Below, one piece after another: positions 16,681 to 29,156 of a DNA stretch of 64,000 nt; position 1 is the first letter of the stretch, and every line of letters starts with the position of its first letter. The DNA is taken from contig JABMOW010000107.1 of assembly GCA_013204025.1 (NCBI GenBank), positions 1 to 64,000 on the forward strand, read 5' to 3'. Below the pieces are notes generated by a model, which saw only the letters and a list, made by a program, of their open reading frames with translations, did not search any database and had not been told where the DNA came from. This stretch comes from Fidelibacterota bacterium. Lineage in GTDB: Bacteria; Fidelibacterota; Marinisomatia; SCGC-AAA003-L08; JACNLC01. Made by a program: the position numbers and the translations under genes.

Positions 16681-18489
16681 ATGAATATTCCCACAGTAGT
16701 CGTTGCTGGCGCTGGACACGCCGGCCTTGAAGCAGCGCATGCAATCTCTCGGATGGGCGGGAGGGCAATATTGGTCACCATGGACAAAGCTGCTATTGGC
16801 AGGGCTTCGTGTAACCCTGCTATCGGTGGGCTTGCCAAGGGCCATCTTGTCAAAGAAATAGACGCCTTGGGAGGCATGATGGGAATGATAACCGATCTTG
16901 CTGGAATTCAGTTTAAAATGTTAAATCGATCAAAGGGACGGGCTGTTTGGGGTCCTCGCGCACAAATAGACAAGGTTGAATATTCTCGCCTCGCCATTCA
17001 CCATATTTCACAACAAAAAAACATCAAAGTGCTTCAGGGAGAAGTTGTTGATTTTTCTGTTGATAAAACTTCAATAAAAACCGCAATTTTGCGAGATGGA
17101 ACTGTATTAACCTGTGATTGTCTAATTATAACATCTGGTACATTTTTAAATGGACTAATCCATATTGGGAAAAGAACATTCCCTGCGGGGCGTTTTGGAG
17201 AAATACCTGCAAATGGGTTAAGTGAATCGTTGTTGAACTACGGATTTAAAATTGGAAGATTAAAAACTGGAACACCGCCGAGAATTCACAGAGATTCTGT
17301 AGACTGGAGTGAGACGGAAATATCTGGTGGAGACTCTACTCCAATCCCATTCTCTACTCAAACATCACGGCCGTTCAAACCACCAAACCAGACATGTCAC
17401 ATTGTATACACTAATACAGAATGTCACAATTTACTATTTGACAATATTAAATTGTCAGCGATGTATTCAGGGCAAATTTCTGGAATCGGACCAAGATATT
17501 GTCCCAGCATCGAGGATAAAATTGTACGCTTTTCTGACCGTGGTCATCATCAGTTATTTTTAGAGCCTGAATGGCGGGACTCTCATCAAATTTATGTTAA
17601 CGGGTTCTCTACCAGTATGCCAGAATCTGTGCAAATACAGGCTTTGCGCTCAATCCATGCGCTAAGAGGCGTGAAATTGATTAGGCCTGGGTATGCAATT
17701 GAATACGATTATTGTATCCCATCTCAACTAACGGCATCGCTTGAGAGCAAAGCATTAAAAGGTCTTTTTTTTGCTGGTCAAATTAATGGCACATCTGGCT
17801 ATGAGGAGGCCGCAGCACAGGGATTAATTGCTGGTATTAATGCAATTGCTAAAATTACTAAAAAAGGCGAATTTGTACTTACACGACAAGATGGGTATAT
17901 CGGCGTACTCATAGATGATCTAATTACAAAAGATATTACCGAGCCTTATAGAATGTTTACATCCAGCGCTGAATTCAGACTCTCTTTTAGATCAGATAAT
18001 GCCGATTTGCGATTAACGCAAAAAGGGCTTGAGATTGGATGTGTAAGTAAAAAACAGTGCGAAAAGATGAACTCCCGTCGAAATAAAATTGAAAACATCC
18101 GGACAATATTAAATAAAAACACTATCCCTATCATTGATGGTTTGAAAAAACGAGCTGACGAGTATTTAAAACAAAATGGCGTTTCCATTGCGGAAATCGG
18201 TAACATTTTACCGGAGCTAAATATTTACGATGAGCAGGATCTTTTTACAGCCGAAACTGATATTAAATACTCTGGGTATCTCGCTCGCGAAAAAATTCGA
18301 ATGGAACAGATGAAGGGTGTCGAATCCGTATTAATTCCTTACGGAATGGACTATTCTCAAATTAACAATCTATCAAGCGAGGCACGAGAAAAACTTAACT
18401 CTATCAAGCCTCAAACGCTTGGTCAGGCTTCAAGAATCGCAGGGGTGTCTCCTTCGGATATTTTTGCCATAAGCATACATTTACGGTGA
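16681..18489 (+). CDS. mnmG: tRNA uridine-5-carboxymethylaminomethyl(34) synthesis enzyme MnmG
   Basis: 602 residues. FAD-binding GAGHAGLEAA near the N-terminus, the conserved GRASCNPAIGGLAKGHL, the MnmG segment with KTGTPPRI, and ANGTSGYEEAAAQG-type FAD contacts (GQINGTSGYEE). It forms the MnmEG complex with the product of the preceding gene. In many bacteria rsmG-parA-parB follow mnmG; here mfd follows and a parS-like site lies at the junction. Confidence 0.97.
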   Translation: MNIPTVVVAGAGHAGLEAAHAISRMGGRAILVTMDKAAIGRASCNPAIGGLAKGHLVKEIDALGGMMGMITDLAGIQFKMLNRSKGRAVWGPRAQIDKVEYSRLAIHHISQQKNIKVLQGEVVDFSVDKTSIKTAILRDGTVLTCDCLIITSGTFLNGLIHIGKRTFPAGRFGEIPANGLSESLLNYGFKIGRLKTGTPPRIHRDSVDWSETEISGGDSTPIPFSTQTSRPFKPPNQTCHIVYTNTECHNLLFDNIKLSAMYSGQISGIGPRYCPSIEDKIVRFSDRGHHQLFLEPEWRDSHQIYVNGFSTSMPESVQIQALRSIHALRGVKLIRPGYAIEYDYCIPSQLTASLESKALKGLFFAGQINGTSGYEEAAAQGLIAGINAIAKITKKGEFVLTRQDGYIGVLIDDLITKDITEPYRMFTSSAEFRLSFRSDNADLRLTQKGLEIGCVSKKQCEKMNSRRNKIENIRTILNKNTIPIIDGLKKRADEYLKQNGVSIAEIGNILPELNIYDEQDLFTAETDIKYSGYLAREKIRMEQMKGVESVLIPYGMDYSQINNLSSEAREKLNSIKPQTLGQASRIAGVSPSDIFAISIHLR

Positions 18490-18491
18490 AT

Positions 18492-18507
18492 TGTTTCACA
18501 TGAAACA
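18492..18507. promoter_or_regulatory. parS-like ParB-binding palindrome
   Basis: TGTTTCACATGAAACA differs from the widespread chromosomal parS consensus TGTTNCACGTGAAACA at a single central base. It lies between mnmG and mfd and contains the mfd initiation codon (18500). parS sites cluster near origins, in agreement with the dnaA/dnaN/gyrB content here. No parA or parB is in the window. Confidence 0.7.
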
Positions 18508-21500
18508 TGGCTCTGAAATTCTACGAAATTTTTTCGATAAGCAGGTCGACCCAACAACCAGCTTGCTTGATGGTACGGTTGAAATCCAGGGATTTCATCT
18601 TGGTGCGCTAACATCTCTTATAAATTCAATCCACGATACATTGCTAATTGTTTCTCCACAAAACTTGTATTCAGTCATTGATGATTATCTCGTTCCCAAC
18701 TGGGAAATTAATTGTGGGCTCGCTTTGCCCGATCCACTTTTTATCGCCCCCTCGCCGGCAGGGTTTTTATCAGAAGACGAAAGGCGACGGCAAATAAGTA
18801 AATCAATCATTCAATCATTTCCTCGAGACATCCGCTTTATCTTGTCTACAGAGGCGGCGCTCAGAGAAAGCTGCTTCTCCTATGAAAAAACACCTCCTTT
18901 AGAAGTTGATAAAAATATTTTATTTGATTCATTGATTGATTGGTTGATCTCTGCAGAATATGTTGTGGGAGAAATCGTTGTTCGCCCGGGTGCGTATGCA
19001 ATCCGGGGTGGCATTGTTGATGTATTTCCAATCTCCTCCAACTCTCCTGTCAGAATTAATTTCCTTGCGGATGAAGTGGATCTTTTTTCTTTTAATATCG
19101 ATTCTCAAATGACAACAGATAATTTATCTTTGGTTAAAATTCCTCCTGTGGATCGGGGCAACAAGGATGGCGTCTCATTCTTTGATGTTTTTACGGAAAA
19201 TCTAACTAAAATTCATGTTATCGATGAAAATACCATTATTATTGGAAACCACGTCCCCCCAAACAAAACTATCCACTTCCCATTCTCACCCTTGCCCTTG
19301 AAGGAGTTTATCAACCAACGCAGCAAGGGCTTTCTTAATTTTGAAATAGATTTACAACTAACTGAGCTTGGGTTTATTCATGAAGGCGGTAGGATTATTG
19401 TTCCACCTTGGTTTGAAACAAGGGGACCGGCTTCAACCGCTACTAATATTGCTCATCAGTCACAGATTATAGATTTTGACAAGATTGAGCAGGGCGATAT
19501 TTTAGCTCATAATGATTATGGGTTGTGTCGGTATTTGGGCCTTAAGCAAAACGAAGATGCTAAAGCAGAATTCATTCTTTTGGAATTTGAAGAAAATGGG
19601 CTTATTTCTCTCTCTGTTCAAATGATCAGAAAGCTAACTTTTTATGCCTCCTCTAACCAGCCCGGAGTATCGCTTGACAGCCTAACCAAAACAAAAACAT
19701 GGAAGCGTAAAAAGGCTTCGGCAGAAAGTCGCGCGGAGGAAATTGTTGATAAGTTGCTTATGTCATATGCCGAACGAACATCAACAACAAGAAACCCATA
19801 TAAATATGACTCAGAAATAGAGGATATTCTGCTGGCTCGATTTCCGTATTCAGATACTCTCGACCAAGAGACCGCATGGAATGAAATTAGCAATGATATG
19901 TCATTTAGCAATCAACCAATGAATCGATTGCTTTGTGGTGACGTTGGTTTTGGGAAAACAGAAATCGCTGTCCGCGCATCATTTAGATCGGTATATAACG
20001 GTAAACAGGTTGCTGTTCTCGCGCCAACAACTATTCTTGTGAATCAATTATTTTCAACGTTTAAATCTCGTTTGGATGAATTTAGTATAAGCATTGGCAT
20101 GGTTTCGAGGTTTCGGTCTGGAAAGGAAATTAAAGAGACATTAAACAATCTTGCTTCTGGTAATTTGGATATTATCATCGGCACCCATTCTTTGTTGTCA
20201 GACCGGGTAACATTTGCAAATTTGGGGCTTTTAATCATTGACGAAGAGCAGCGGTTTGGAGTAAATCAAAAAGAAAAGATTCAGGAATTACAAAAAAATC
20301 TTGACGTGCTATCCATGTCCGCAACACCAATTCCCCGAACGCTACATTTGGCTACTAGTGGTATTCGCGATATTTCAACACTTCAAACCCCCCCTGTATC
20401 TAGGCACCCCATTAACACACAGATTTCATTTTTTGATATTGAAACTATCAAGCGTGCTGTTTTTAACGAGATCCGCCGTGGAGGGCAGGTGTTCTTTGTT
20501 CACAATGAAGTAAAAACTATCATGGAAATGTTCAGCCTGCTAACCGAACATTTTCCTTTGTTGGAAATATCCGTTGCCCATGGCCAAGAGCCAGCCACAA
20601 CGCTGGAAAAAACAATTATTGATTTTCAGAATCACAAAACAGACATTCTTATTTGCAGCTCAATTATTGAAACTGGAATTGATATTCCAAACACCAATAC
20701 AATCATTATCAACAAAGCCCATCGTTTTGGACTGTCCCAGCTTCATCAAATTCGAGGGCGCGTAGGTCGCAGCAATAGAAAAGCGTTTGCTTTGCTTCTT
20801 GTTCCGAAAGGATTAACGTTAAACAATAATGCCTTTCGGCGCCTGAAGGCCATAGAAAAACATTCCGGGTTGGGAGAGGGGTATAATATCTCGACTATGG
20901 ACTTGGAGATCCGAGGGGCTGGCACTGTTTTTGGATATCAACAAAGCGGGGGTGTCGGTCGCGTGGGATCAGAGTTATACACACAACTTATCAACCAAGC
21001 CTTAAAGCAAAAATTGAATCCAAAAAACATTATAGACCTTCGGCCAGATCAAATTTCTGTTAGCGTTTTCAATGATGGAACCATTCCCCATTCCTATATC
21101 CACCCAACAGGACTAAGGCTTGATTTTTATAGAAGACTTGCTCAGGCAAATACAGTTGATGACATATTGGAAACAGAATATGCACTTGAGAACCGATTTG
21201 GTCCAATTCCCGAATTGGTGCAGCATTTGATTTTTGAAACAAAAATCAGAATTCGTTGTTGTGTGCTTGGAATTGATAGAGTTGCCTTGGCTGATGGTGT
21301 GTTGGTATTTGGGTTTGTTCGAGAATACATTGTTTCGCGTGTTGGAGTGTTTTTAAATGCGGTTAATGATTATTTTTCCAACTATAATTACAAATATTGG
21401 TATAAAGAAGAATCTTCAGGCAAAATAAAAATCTTCGTTTCGGGCATCTCATTAGAAGATATTCCTTCGACGATTGACAGGTTTTTCGATAAATTATATG

Positions 21501-21520
21501 ATGCTTTTAACAAAAAATAG
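18500..21520 (+). CDS. mfd: Transcription-repair coupling factor Mfd
   Basis: 1006 residues from the ATG at 18500 (GGTGAA about 9 bases upstream); a TTG at 18491 is in frame but has no spaced ribosome binding site. Domains: an N-terminal UvrB-like region, shorter than in E. coli (1148 residues); a CarD-like RNA-polymerase-interaction domain (about 325-385, QGDILAHNDYGL); a RecG-like translocase with Walker A GDVGFGKTE (about 479-487), DEEQRFG (about 580) and QIRGRVGRS; and a C-terminal TRCF domain. It removes stalled RNA polymerase and recruits UvrA. It occupies the place where rsmG and parAB are often found. Confidence 0.96.
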   Translation: MKHGSEILRNFFDKQVDPTTSLLDGTVEIQGFHLGALTSLINSIHDTLLIVSPQNLYSVIDDYLVPNWEINCGLALPDPLFIAPSPAGFLSEDERRRQISKSIIQSFPRDIRFILSTEAALRESCFSYEKTPPLEVDKNILFDSLIDWLISAEYVVGEIVVRPGAYAIRGGIVDVFPISSNSPVRINFLADEVDLFSFNIDSQMTTDNLSLVKIPPVDRGNKDGVSFFDVFTENLTKIHVIDENTIIIGNHVPPNKTIHFPFSPLPLKEFINQRSKGFLNFEIDLQLTELGFIHEGGRIIVPPWFETRGPASTATNIAHQSQIIDFDKIEQGDILAHNDYGLCRYLGLKQNEDAKAEFILLEFEENGLISLSVQMIRKLTFYASSNQPGVSLDSLTKTKTWKRKKASAESRAEEIVDKLLMSYAERTSTTRNPYKYDSEIEDILLARFPYSDTLDQETAWNEISNDMSFSNQPMNRLLCGDVGFGKTEIAVRASFRSVYNGKQVAVLAPTTILVNQLFSTFKSRLDEFSISIGMVSRFRSGKEIKETLNNLASGNLDIIIGTHSLLSDRVTFANLGLLIIDEEQRFGVNQKEKIQELQKNLDVLSMSATPIPRTLHLATSGIRDISTLQTPPVSRHPINTQISFFDIETIKRAVFNEIRRGGQVFFVHNEVKTIMEMFSLLTEHFPLLEISVAHGQEPATTLEKTIIDFQNHKTDILICSSIIETGIDIPNTNTIIINKAHRFGLSQLHQIRGRVGRSNRKAFALLLVPKGLTLNNNAFRRLKAIEKHSGLGEGYNISTMDLEIRGAGTVFGYQQSGGVGRVGSELYTQLINQALKQKLNPKNIIDLRPDQISVSVFNDGTIPHSYIHPTGLRLDFYRRLAQANTVDDILETEYALENRFGPIPELVQHLIFETKIRIRCCVLGIDRVALADGVLVFGFVREYIVSRVGVFLNAVNDYFSNYNYKYWYKEESSGKIKIFVSGISLEDIPSTIDRFFDKLYDAFNKK

Positions 21521-21533
21521 GAATTGGTTTGTA

Positions 21534-23258
21534 ATGAAATTTAGAATGTGTTTTTTATTGTTTTTGGCGTTGTCTTTTGGTTCTCAAGCTATTATTACCA
21601 TTGACAATGTCGAAATATCTGATTCTTTGTTCTTTGAAAAATATCCTGAAGGAGAATGGACGGGATATGATGATAGTCACAAACTACGCGTAATTGATGA
21701 TTTTATTCGCAGAAAAGTGTATGCCAGAGAGGCTATGGAATTAAAACTCCACCAAAACCCCGAAACTCGCATAAAAATTTCAAACCAAAGAGATCGCTTG
21801 CTTGTAAATTTTTCTTATGAAGAATTCGTTGCCAAACCACTTGTTACAGAACAATTACTCAGCCTGACGAAAGAATTTCTAAAGAAAGAAGTGGTTGTTC
21901 ACCACATTTTAATTGGTTTCGACGGTAGTCGTTTACAAAAACAGGTAAACCGATCTATTGAGGAGTCAAAAACACTTGCACTTAAAATCAAAGAAGAATT
22001 CGAATCCGGTCAAGAGTTTGAAGCGCTTGCACTCCAATATTCCGATGATAAAAGCGTCACTTCTAACAACGGTAAGCTTGGGTGGATTGAATGGGGTCAG
22101 ACAGTTCACGATTTTCAGCTCGCTGCTTTTTCCTTAGACATTAACGAATTATCAGATCCGGTTTTGACTGATTATGGATACCATTTGATTTTTATCTCTG
22201 AGGTTCGCGATACCGGGTTTAATATTGATGATCCCAAATCTCCTAAGGTTGTTCGACAAGTTGCTCGTAAATGTATCAATTCTCAACTTTTTAAAACCGC
22301 CGAGGTCTACGACGAAAAAATGATTTCTGACAATGCGGTGACATTCCATGACGAAAACCTCCAGTCTGTACTTGAGGATATTGAAAAAACGTCAAAGAAA
22401 AACAAAATAACTGGCAATCCAAACATTGACCTTCAATCCGTTTTATCACGCTCTGAAAATCTCAATATCATTTGTGTATTTGATGGGAAGGGGTTTGGGG
22501 CAAAATGGTTCGCGGAAAAACTTGCACAATCTCCAGCGTCACGCAGACCAATCATTACTGATATGGAATCTCTGAAAATGGCATTCCGAACAATTGTGTT
22601 ACAAGAAATTGCTCTCAAGAATGCCCTCGAACACCATTTAGGTGAAAATTTAGAGTTTTTGTCTTTGTTTGATGATTATGAGACTGCAATATTGTATGAT
22701 GCTTTCAGAAAATATATTGAAGATAACACGTCCGATATCGACAGCACTCAGGTTGTACAATATTATAATACAAATAAAGATCGAGATTACAAAGAAGGCT
22801 CCAAGGTTTCTATTCGGGAATTAAACGTATCAACAAAAAGCCTGGCTGACAGTTTGTATGGCTTATTCCAAAGCGGAACGGGTTTTGTTTATCTAACAGA
22901 AATGTACGGCCAAATTAATCCAGAAGACGGTGGGCTGGTTGAGCCGTTTACTGAGGGAAAATACGACATAATGGGGCAAAAGGCCTTTTCAATGAGCGTG
23001 GGTGATGTTTCCCCGCCATTCGAAAAACTTAACCGCTCATGGTCAATTATAAAATTGGAAGAAAAACTTCCCGAGAGTTATAAAGAAATTGAAAAGGTGT
23101 ACAATAAAATTTATTCCATTTTACTCAGAGAAAAAAAGGCTAGCGATAAAGATGAAACCTTTGAAGGATTGAAAACAAAATATCAGGTTTCCGTTAATCC
23201 TTCTTTCTTTAATTATCCCGTGGTCACGAACAACAGCCAGACGACAGGTAGCGAATGA
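21534..23258 (+). CDS. Exported parvulin-type peptidyl-prolyl isomerase
   Basis: 574 residues from the ATG at 21534, 13 bases after the mfd stop; an upstream in-frame start inside mfd is unlikely. Signal peptide about residues 3-19 (CFLLFLALSFGSQA). A rotamase domain at about 115-220 reads VVHHILIGFD, FEALALQYSDD, GKLGWIEWG and DYGYHLIFI. A second, degenerate rotamase-like unit lies near the C-terminus (EDGGLVEPF, MSVGDVSPPF). Likely a periplasmic PrsA/PpiD-like folding factor for outer-membrane proteins. It overlaps the next isomerase gene by four bases (ATGA). Confidence 0.88.
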   Translation: MKFRMCFLLFLALSFGSQAIITIDNVEISDSLFFEKYPEGEWTGYDDSHKLRVIDDFIRRKVYAREAMELKLHQNPETRIKISNQRDRLLVNFSYEEFVAKPLVTEQLLSLTKEFLKKEVVVHHILIGFDGSRLQKQVNRSIEESKTLALKIKEEFESGQEFEALALQYSDDKSVTSNNGKLGWIEWGQTVHDFQLAAFSLDINELSDPVLTDYGYHLIFISEVRDTGFNIDDPKSPKVVRQVARKCINSQLFKTAEVYDEKMISDNAVTFHDENLQSVLEDIEKTSKKNKITGNPNIDLQSVLSRSENLNIICVFDGKGFGAKWFAEKLAQSPASRRPIITDMESLKMAFRTIVLQEIALKNALEHHLGENLEFLSLFDDYETAILYDAFRKYIEDNTSDIDSTQVVQYYNTNKDRDYKEGSKVSIRELNVSTKSLADSLYGLFQSGTGFVYLTEMYGQINPEDGGLVEPFTEGKYDIMGQKAFSMSVGDVSPPFEKLNRSWSIIKLEEKLPESYKEIEKVYNKIYSILLREKKASDKDETFEGLKTKYQVSVNPSFFNYPVVTNNSQTTGSE

Positions 23259-24517
23259 AATACCTGTATGTTTTTATTCTCGCTTCCTCATTATTATTCA
23301 CCCAACAACAGGTTGATGGTGTCGTCGCGATAGTTGGCGACAATGTTATCTTGCAAAGTGAAGTTTATCAAAACGCTCAATTGCTAGCAATGCAGGATGA
23401 AGTGGATGTTTCCTCAAATCCATATTTAGTTAATTCATTTGTTGAAAAATCCTTAACTAGCCTTATCCAGCAAAACGTTATTTTTGAATATGCAAAAAAC
23501 GATACGCTTATTTCCATCTCTGAATCAGAAGTAAAACTTGCATTGGATCAACAAGTAGAATCAATGATCGCCAAAGCAGGATCGGAAGACAAATTAGAAG
23601 AATATCTAAGTCAATCAATACGCGCATTTCGCAAGGATTATTACGAAGATCTTTACAAACTAATGTTGGTTGATCGATACCAGGGAAGCTTTATGTATGG
23701 CGTTTCTATTACTCGACCAGAAGTTGAAACTTTTTACAACACATATCAAGATTCACTTCCACGGAGTATTGCAAGTACGAGTTACAGCATTATCGAAGTA
23801 CCGATTCTACCGGGTGACACAGCAAAAATTAATTCCATTAATCTAATCCAATCGCTTCGAGACAGCATTATTGCAGGTATTGATTTTTCAACTCTGGCAA
23901 AACAATATTCAGACGATAAAGGCTCTTCTGAATCCGGTGGCGAGCTTGGCTGGATCCACAGGGGTTCTTTGGTACGCGAGTTTGAAGAGGCGGCATTTTT
24001 ATTGGAAATCGGTGGCGTTAGCCAGCCCGTTAGTACGGTTTATGGATATCATTTAATTCAACTGTTAGACAAACAGGGCGAAAAGATCAAAGTCCGCCAC
24101 ATATTAAAAAGTGTTGCACCAACACCATCCGATAAAGAAGATGCTTTAAATGAGATACGTAATCATTTTTATTTTCTTGAAGCAAATCCCGGACTATTTG
24201 ATTCTTTGGCAATCGACTACTCTATAAATTACAATAACCATTCAGGAGTATATCCGCTAACAGCAAATCAAAACATCAGCGGTGATATACTTCAACAGAT
24301 TGCCGAATTATCAGAAACTAGTTTTTCATATCCTTTCGAATCGGGTTTTAACAGCTTTATGCTTGTGTTTGTGCATGAATCAAAGCCGTCTGAAAAACCA
24401 TCTTTGGAAAATTCATGGAAATTCATTGAACAATTGGCTTTACAGAAAAAAACCAACGATGAGTTCTTTGAGTGGGTAAATGATCTTAAAAGTGAAATTT
24501 TCATTAAAGTTTTTTAA
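23255..24517 (+). CDS. SurA-like periplasmic peptidyl-prolyl isomerase
   Basis: 420 residues with an N-terminal signal (about 3-16). The opening VDGVVAIVGDNVILQSEV is the SurA N-domain signature (canonical D.IVAVVND.VI..SE). A central rotamase domain runs about 165-270 (FSTLAKQYSDDKGSSESGGELGW, read as two motifs, and YGYHLIQLLD), followed by a second degenerate rotamase region starting VRHILKS. SurA-type proteins chaperone unfolded barrel proteins through the periplasm. Translationally coupled to the preceding isomerase. Confidence 0.9.
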   Translation: MKYLYVFILASSLLFTQQQVDGVVAIVGDNVILQSEVYQNAQLLAMQDEVDVSSNPYLVNSFVEKSLTSLIQQNVIFEYAKNDTLISISESEVKLALDQQVESMIAKAGSEDKLEEYLSQSIRAFRKDYYEDLYKLMLVDRYQGSFMYGVSITRPEVETFYNTYQDSLPRSIASTSYSIIEVPILPGDTAKINSINLIQSLRDSIIAGIDFSTLAKQYSDDKGSSESGGELGWIHRGSLVREFEEAAFLLEIGGVSQPVSTVYGYHLIQLLDKQGEKIKVRHILKSVAPTPSDKEDALNEIRNHFYFLEANPGLFDSLAIDYSINYNNHSGVYPLTANQNISGDILQQIAELSETSFSYPFESGFNSFMLVFVHESKPSEKPSLENSWKFIEQLALQKKTNDEFFEWVNDLKSEIFIKVF

Positions 24518-24737
24518 CAGTGTAAACCCAGGGTTGTGTTTTTACTAGTTTATCAACATATTCACCAAGTTATCCACTGTTTTTTCTTGTTTTTATTATT
24601 AGATTATTCTCTTTAATAATAATGAGTTAGATTGTTTTTTTGTCTTTTCACAAACAGTATTCAATAACATAAATAAAAAATTATTAGAATTACTAAGACT
24701 AATTATTTTATTACAACAAACGAAGAGGAACTAATCA
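24518..24737. promoter_or_regulatory. AT-rich intergenic region with DnaA-box-like sites upstream of dnaN
   Basis: 220 bases between the SurA-like gene and dnaN, strongly AT-rich. DnaA-box-like nonamers on the plus strand: TTATCAACA (24550-24558), TTATCCACT (24570-24578) and CTTTTCACA (24644-24652), each one base off consensus. Runs of T and AATAATAATGAG could serve as an unwinding element. It is a second candidate for origin function or DnaA-controlled dnaN transcription. Confidence 0.45.
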
Positions 24738-25847
24738 ATGTTTTTTTCAATCGATAAAACGAAACTTCAAAGTTCTTTGATACAACTAAATAAGGTTATT
24801 CCAACGAGATCTACGTTACCTATTATCAGCTGTGTCTTGTTTGATATACGTAAAGACGGTATCGAGCTACGAGCCACAGACTTGGAAATCACGCTGTCGA
24901 TATTTGTTAATTCCGAAATTAAAGAAACAGGAATGATTGCAATTCCAATAAAAACACTACTCGATATTACTCAGGAGCTAGATGAAGGTGATTTGTCATT
25001 TGAAATAACAGATATCGGTAAAATCATTATTAATACCCATTATGGGAAGTACACAATTATGGGAAAACAGGCTGACGAATTTCCAGCGATTCCAACAATT
25101 GATCAGGCAAACGAGCTTTTATTGAAAAGCGATGATTTGACAGAAATGATAGATAATACCGTTTACGCAGTTAGTAAAGATGAAATGAAGCCAGCTTTGC
25201 AAGGCGTGTTGCTTCAGGTAAAAGAAAATCAATTGATCACAGTTGCAACAGATGGTCATAGATTGGTTCGGTATATTAAAGACCAAGCAAAAGGACAGGC
25301 ATTTGAAGGCCAAGTGGTTATGCCTTCAAAATTTTTGTCTCTCATCAGAAACCAACTAAGCAACATAAAGGATTTAGCATTAAAAATTAGCGAAAACCAC
25401 GTTCAGATTTCATTTGACGACACAACTATTTATTCACGCATTATTAAACAAAGATTTCCTGATTATGAGAGTGTAATTCCACAAGACAATGATAAAAAAC
25501 TGGTAGTTAATAAAAACGAATTGTTAAGTTCTGTCAAAAGAGTTTCAATTTTTTCAAATAAATCCACGAGACAAATATCTTTATCCATTACCAAAGATTC
25601 TCTCACAATTAGCACCGAAGATCCCGAAAACATTACAACGGGAAAAGAAACAATCGCCTGTGTATACGAAGGAGAACCGCTCTTAATTGGATATAACGCA
25701 CAATATTTAAAAGAAGTTTTGGCGCACCAAAAAGACGATGACATAAATGTGAAATTAAAAACTCCCGTGAGCGCGACAATATTTACACACAAAACAAAAA
25801 AGGAAAACATAGTTACGCTGCTCATGCCCATCAGAATTAACGATTAG
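24738..25847 (+). CDS. dnaN: DNA polymerase III beta subunit (sliding clamp)
   Basis: 369 residues, the usual clamp length, built of three similar domains. Recognisable segments: TLPIISCVLFDI and RATDLEITLSI in domain 1, PALQGVLLQV and ATDGHRLVRY in domain 2, and the C-terminal LLMPIRIND (canonical MP-M-R-L). It encircles DNA as a dimer and tethers the polymerase. AGAGGAA precedes the ATG by about 8 bases. recF starts 3 bases after its stop. Confidence 0.97.
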   Translation: MFFSIDKTKLQSSLIQLNKVIPTRSTLPIISCVLFDIRKDGIELRATDLEITLSIFVNSEIKETGMIAIPIKTLLDITQELDEGDLSFEITDIGKIIINTHYGKYTIMGKQADEFPAIPTIDQANELLLKSDDLTEMIDNTVYAVSKDEMKPALQGVLLQVKENQLITVATDGHRLVRYIKDQAKGQAFEGQVVMPSKFLSLIRNQLSNIKDLALKISENHVQISFDDTTIYSRIIKQRFPDYESVIPQDNDKKLVVNKNELLSSVKRVSIFSNKSTRQISLSITKDSLTISTEDPENITTGKETIACVYEGEPLLIGYNAQYLKEVLAHQKDDDINVKLKTPVSATIFTHKTKKENIVTLLMPIRIND

Positions 25848-25850
25848 TAG

Positions 25851-26909
25851 ATGATCATTGAAAGCATAGAAATTAAAAACGTCAGGAATTTTGAAAGTTA
25901 TGACTGTGAGTTCACCCCGGGTATTAATCTGATTTATGGAAAAAATGGTAAGGGTAAAACAACAATATTAGAATCCATTTATTCGCTGTCAATGGGTAAA
26001 AGTTTCAAAAACAGTCAAAGAAAAAGCATGATCAATTTTGAAAAGGATAGTTTTTATATTAAAGGGAAAATAATAACTGACGACAATGTCAAAAAAACAA
26101 TAAGCGTGGCCTGTTTGGGTGATCAACACAGAATAACAATAGATAAAAAAGCAATTACTTCAATTTTAGACCTAATTGATGTTTTTCCTGTGGTGGTTAT
26201 GGCACCCGAGAATATCAACCTGATTGATGGTTCAAGCGTTATAAGAAGAAAGTTTTATGACAGGCTATTTTCAATAATTGATAAACAATACCTGTTTTCA
26301 CTAAAAGAGTATAATAAGATTATCAGGCAAAGAAAAATCCTGCTATTTGAAAAAAATGACGAAATGATTCAATTATGGTCGGATAAAATGGCGGAGACAG
26401 GAGTCGTCCTATGGAAAAAAAGAAAACACTTTTTTCAGCAGTTTTCAAAATTATTTAGCGCATCCTGGTCGAACGAACTTAATGGTATTGAAACAGAAAT
26501 AAAATATTCGCCCAAATCAGTTGAATCAAAAAATGAGTTTCTCCATCAATTACAACAAGTAAAAAAACAGGAAATATTGAAAAGATCAAACCTATACGGT
26601 CCGCAAAAAGATGACTATTTATTTTTGGTTAATAAGGCACCCGCAAGATACTTTGCTTCACAGGGCGAAAAGAAACTTCTCTTGACGGTTTTAAAAAACA
26701 CTGAATGCAAATTTATCGAGAAGTATTTGGGGAAGCCTCCAGTCTTATTATTAGACGATCTCTTGGCAAAACTGGATAATGAAAGAGGCTTGAAAATAAT
26801 GGATATGCTCCGATCAAACAATCAGGCGATTATTACTTCTACAGATCGAAGCGTTATGGATATTTTAAATCAATCGTGGGGCAAAATCAACACCATTCAC
26901 CTGGATTAA
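25851..26909 (+). CDS. recF: DNA replication and repair protein RecF
   Basis: 352 residues. SMC-like ATPase with Walker A GKNGKGKTTILE (about 30-41), the RecF segment LYGPQKDDYLF, signature ASQGEKK and Walker B VLLLDDLLAKLD. It binds gapped DNA and helps RecOR load RecA. It lies in the typical dnaN-recF order, 3 bases after dnaN, and 4 bases before the DciA-like gene. Confidence 0.96.
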   Translation: MIIESIEIKNVRNFESYDCEFTPGINLIYGKNGKGKTTILESIYSLSMGKSFKNSQRKSMINFEKDSFYIKGKIITDDNVKKTISVACLGDQHRITIDKKAITSILDLIDVFPVVVMAPENINLIDGSSVIRRKFYDRLFSIIDKQYLFSLKEYNKIIRQRKILLFEKNDEMIQLWSDKMAETGVVLWKKRKHFFQQFSKLFSASWSNELNGIETEIKYSPKSVESKNEFLHQLQQVKKQEILKRSNLYGPQKDDYLFLVNKAPARYFASQGEKKLLLTVLKNTECKFIEKYLGKPPVLLLDDLLAKLDNERGLKIMDMLRSNNQAIITSTDRSVMDILNQSWGKINTIHLD

Positions 26910-26913
26910 AAAG

Positions 26914-29147
<2,234 letters not shown>

Positions 29148-29156
29148 GGGAAGTAA

